Source of the DNA: Galdieria sulphuraria
Lineage: Eukaryota; Rhodophyta; Bangiophyceae; Galdieriales; Galdieriaceae
Assembly: GCF_000341285.1 (NCBI RefSeq)
Contig: NW_005178446.1
Coordinates: 1 to 64,000, forward strand
Direction of reading: 5' to 3'
Length of the DNA stretch: 64,000 nt
This document shows, piece by piece, positions 61,510-64,000 of this stretch. The notes under the pieces were generated by a model, which worked only from the letters and a program-made list of their open reading frames with translations, searched no databases and was not told the DNA's origin. The position numbers and the translations under genes were made by a program. The first letter of the stretch is position 1, and each line of letters opens with the position of its first letter.

Positions 61510-62194
61510 ATGGCAAACAGTTTAGCCTTGACTCGACTCCAGGAGGAACATCGCCAGTTTCGCAAGGACCACCCCCATGGCTTCTTTGCAAGACCGTTTG
61601 ACGAGGACGGTAAGCGCAATTATTTTAAGTGGCGTTGTGGAATACCAGGAAAAAAAGGAGTGAGACTGTCATAGTAACTTCATGTTCTATTTATAAGTGT
61701 GTTTTATAGACAGAATGGGAAGATGGAACGTTTCACTTGATTTTGGAATTTTCCGAGGATTATCCAACGAAGCCACCTATTTGTAAGTAGTTTTGGAAGT
61801 CAATCGCAATCGTTTGTATTTTACTTTTTCTACATAGGTAAGTTTGATCCACCACTTTTTCATCCCAACATTTTTCCGTCGGGAACGGTTTGCCTAAGTT
61901 TGTTGGATCCTTCAAAAGATTGGAAGCCTTCAGTCACAATTAAATCGGTACGTTTTTCTTATGTTTATGCTCTTTTGAGTCTGACTTTGCTTGCAGATTT
62001 TGTTTGCAATACAGGAGCTTCTTGGTTCACCGAATTTAGATGACCCCGCTCAAGCCGAACCTTACAGGTTGATGAAGTAAGAGTTTTTACGTTGACTGAT
62101 GGTATTCGTATTCTAAAGTTTGGTTAGGGAGTCACCGGAAGAATATCGCAAAACTGTTCGTGAAATTGTACGAAAAGGCTTTACTCGTTCTTGA
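61510..62194 (+). CDS. UBC9: SUMO-conjugating enzyme Ubc9
   Basis: Five exons, 61510-61659, 61710-61782, 61838-61947, 61997-62076 and 62128-62194, give 159 residues. The exons are too short to show as long open frames. The protein begins [20 protein letters not shown] and contains [18 protein letters not shown]. The catalytic region is [20 protein letters not shown] with the active Cys, followed by [14 protein letters not shown] and [10 protein letters not shown]. The PGKKGT and PSGTVCLSL forms are diagnostic of Ubc9 rather than ubiquitin E2s. A perfect-looking donor, GGTAAGCG at 61609, is coding (DGKRNYF) and must not be spliced. Ubc9 is the sole SUMO E2. Confidence 0.92.
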
Positions 62195-62395
62195 AGAAAT
62201 TCGTTTTGAAACCTGTCACTGACAATCGCTATCCTAATCTTCCACGTTAACCATATTCTTACAAGTTCACAGAAATATCATAAAGAACATAAAGAGTGCG
62301 GATAATCAGCATGTCTTTGTACCTTGTGCAGAGAACAATAATTCAGCGAGTTCGTATTGACAAAATACCACTTTCAAAAGATACCAAGACACGCA

Positions 62396-62940
62396 TCACA
62401 TGTTGTGTCCATCATCCAAAACCCAAGGTGTGTAGTCTGAAACCTTCTGCAAGGCACGAGTTGCTTTCTCGACTATTTGTTGAAAGTTCACGTCGTACAA
62501 AAATGAGAAACCAGAAAACACACCTGTTTGTTCCAGAGCGAAGTTAAGTTCTGCTATGCGCTTTTGAATAGCAGCCTCCACTCCATCTGTTTCGGACATG
62601 ACTTGTGGCAAGTTGCCTTCCAAAGTCAAAACTTCTATTTCAAACGAAAGTGTCAATAGCTCTTCCAAATCCCTGGAAATATTTTCTATGGATAGATGCA
62701 ACTAACTCAAAGTTACTCGGATTCTGACAACGCAGAGAAGACTGGTATACCTCAAGGTTGCCCGCATATTCATTCCAGTCACTTGAGTCCGCACCTTGTC
62801 TTAACAAGTCCTAACATTTATTGAGAACTGATTCTTTCCAATTTGCTCAACTGTACCCTCAAACTAGTGCCGATATTCTCTACCAACAGGTTTACACGGT
62901 TACTAAAGTAAGACTTTTTCTCTTCAAGGGAGTTGCTCAT
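62396..62940 (-). CDS. Small helical protein, possible Mediator subunit 22
   Basis: A likely start is ATG 62940, with exons 62940-62857 and 62811-62752 joined in phase 0 (EEKKSYFSNRVNLLVENIGT, then LLRQGADSSDWNEYAGNLE). A larger open part runs from about 62702 to 62396: LHLSIENISRDLEELLTLSF, SETDGVEAAIQKRIAEL. The entry into that part is unresolved; the obvious AG at 62703 is one base out of phase with donor 62751. Near the end a 51-nt GTGTGT..ATAG stretch may be a further intron. An all-helical protein of about 120-140 residues with this hydrophobic pattern suits Med22/Surf5, but the match is weak. Confidence 0.4.
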
Positions 62941-63061
62941 AAAACGAAAGAATAAGAAGTCCCGAAGCTAAAGAAAGAATCCTTTATTCAGTTGGGAGAA
63001 ATGATCTCACAAACCATCCATTCAAAACATTCCAACACACCGCTTTCTTTATAGACTTTTA

Positions 63062-63695
63062 TTACCGTCCTCTCGAAACTGCCCTCTCAATATCTTTAAA
63101 CTGTTGCTCTAGCCTTGCCTTGCGTTTTTCTGGGATAGGATATTCTGTACCAAAAGTTGTATAATGCCCAGCCACAGTATTAATAGCAGTATAGATAGTA
63201 CTAAAAGATGGCGATCCAGCGACGTTTGGATTTCTACGGTAAAAGGAGACAAAGTCACTCATTTGCTTTCTAATTCTTTGAACAGTGCTATCATGTTCAG
63301 GAGTATCTCTTTGTAGGTCACAAGCCATTCTCAAACTTTCTACCATATTTCGTACGTCTGCAAATATATCATAAGGGCACATAAGCATTACAACGAATAT
63401 AAAAGTTACCTTGTTCATATTGCCCAGTCAATTTGAAATTATGCGTCGCTGTCGCAGGAAAAGCAGACAAAAAAGGCGCGATGGAGACCGTCAAGAGACC
63501 TTTTATCAAGTCTCTTCGATTGAACGAATATTGACTTGATGAAGAGTTTCGACAACTCCGAATACAAACACAAGCCTGTCGGTGAGTACGAACACGCAGG
63601 CAAGGAGACACTTGGATGAAACCCTTGTGACAACCAAAGTATGTCACTCTACTACAACCAAGACTAAAAATTCTGCTATTCACAAAGCAGTCCAT
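63062..63695 (-). CDS. psb27: Photosystem II assembly factor Psb27, lumen-targeted
   Basis: Exons 63695-63410 and 63357-63062 with a 52-nt intron give 193 residues. A bipartite leader is present: a Cys/Arg/Ser-rich transit peptide, then a twin-arginine lumen signal, RRDLIKGLLTVSIAPFLSA, with a cleavage-like AFPATA. The mature domain is Psb27: VRNMVESLRMACDLQRDTP, DFVSFYRRNPNVAGSPSF, TIYTAINTVAGHYTTFG and the near-invariant PIPEKRKARLEQQFKDIE ending RGR. Psb27 binds CP43 during photosystem II assembly and repair before the manganese cluster forms. The twin arginine suggests Tat export across the thylakoid. Confidence 0.92.
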
Positions 63696-63811
63696 TCAAA
63701 AATAGAGAACAGATCAAACTCCTAGTGGAGTGAATAATCTTGCGACAAGGCACAAACCACGCAATCTTCAAGAGATGAAGGAATACCTCAAACACATGCG
63801 CACCCTCAAGT

Positions 63812-64000
63812 TTAAGGGATGGATGTGGCCGTCAATTGTTTTCGTAATGAGAAATAAGGAATTCGATTGTTCCATTTGACGACTTTGATATTTCTATTTT
63901 CTTCTATTTGCAGCCACTGTGGAATCCTTTTCACTATTTCATAAATTTGTTCTGAAAATTCTTCTTGACTAAACGGAATCATTTCTTGACCTTTCAGTTG
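63812..64000 (-). CDS. Open frame at right edge, probable 3' end of an unknown gene
   Basis: The frame is open from the window edge to TAA at 63814-63812, 62 codons, rich in Ile, Lys, Gln and Glu (EEFSEQIYEIVKRIPQWLQI, then VKWNNRIPYFSLRKQL). Its composition looks coding, and there is no other gene in the interval. No family was recognised. Without sequence to the right the call stays weak. Confidence 0.35.
   Translation of the reverse strand, partial: QLKGQEMIPFSQEEFSEQIYEIVKRIPQWLQIEENRNIKVVKWNNRIPYFSLRKQLTATSIP

Noticed and set aside
61609-61640. Apparent GTAAG splice donor in the Ubc9 first exon
   Set aside because: Reading through gives the conserved [13 protein letters not shown]; splicing would remove it.

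Overview
The window is nuclear DNA of a unicellular red alga, almost certainly a Galdieria-type cyanidiophyte. The evidence is an AT-rich, tightly packed genome with many short spliceosomal introns (mostly 44-65 nt), a nuclear plastid sigma factor, a lumen-targeted Psb27 and an Mda1/Mdv1-like organelle-division protein. Cyanidioschyzon is nearly intronless, so intron density favours Galdieria. No virus-like element, transposon, CRISPR array, rRNA or tRNA was seen. About 37 protein genes are supported. Many needed exon joining by hand, using reading phase, GT..AG borders and family conservation.

Layout. 1-5.5 kb: a partial amino-acid transporter, corrupted by Ns that all sit on would-be stop codons of another frame; an SPX-domain phosphate transporter; an intronless nitronate monooxygenase. 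5.9-12.7 kb: a Tup1-like corepressor, an acetyltransferase-glyoxalase fusion, ribosomal protein eS25, actin (nine exons) and an IQ-BAG protein. 12.7-22 kb: isopropylmalate dehydrogenase (leucine synthesis), a BSD protein, COP9 signalosome subunit 3, the C-terminal half only of the complex I 75-kDa subunit, and a CLC protein whose gating glutamate is valine. 22-36 kb: mitochondrial bL20, a degenerate cap-methyltransferase-like protein and a 12-kb VPS13 lipid-transfer gene.

36-50.5 kb: an alpha-kinase, an RRM protein, a rhomboid protease, a plastid sigma factor, two ER/Golgi glycosyltransferases, a sugar porter, the oligosaccharyltransferase STT3 and ribulose-phosphate epimerase. 50.5-64 kb: SpoU methyltransferase, IMPACT and a mitochondrial carrier in very tight tandem; then a VHS-GAT sorting protein, RNA polymerase AC19, an Mda1-like WD40 protein, an acetate-transporter homologue, a four-TM membrane protein, Ubc9, a Med22-like small protein, Psb27, and an open frame running off the right edge.

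The genes are unrelated housekeeping functions, not an operon-like system. The most notable points are the split complex I subunit, the CLC lacking its gating glutamate, the acetyltransferase-VOC fusion, the cap-methyltransferase relative without a SAM motif, several overlapping or nearly overlapping gene ends, and the artificial N pattern at the left edge. I found no convincing evidence of a wholly new multi-gene system.
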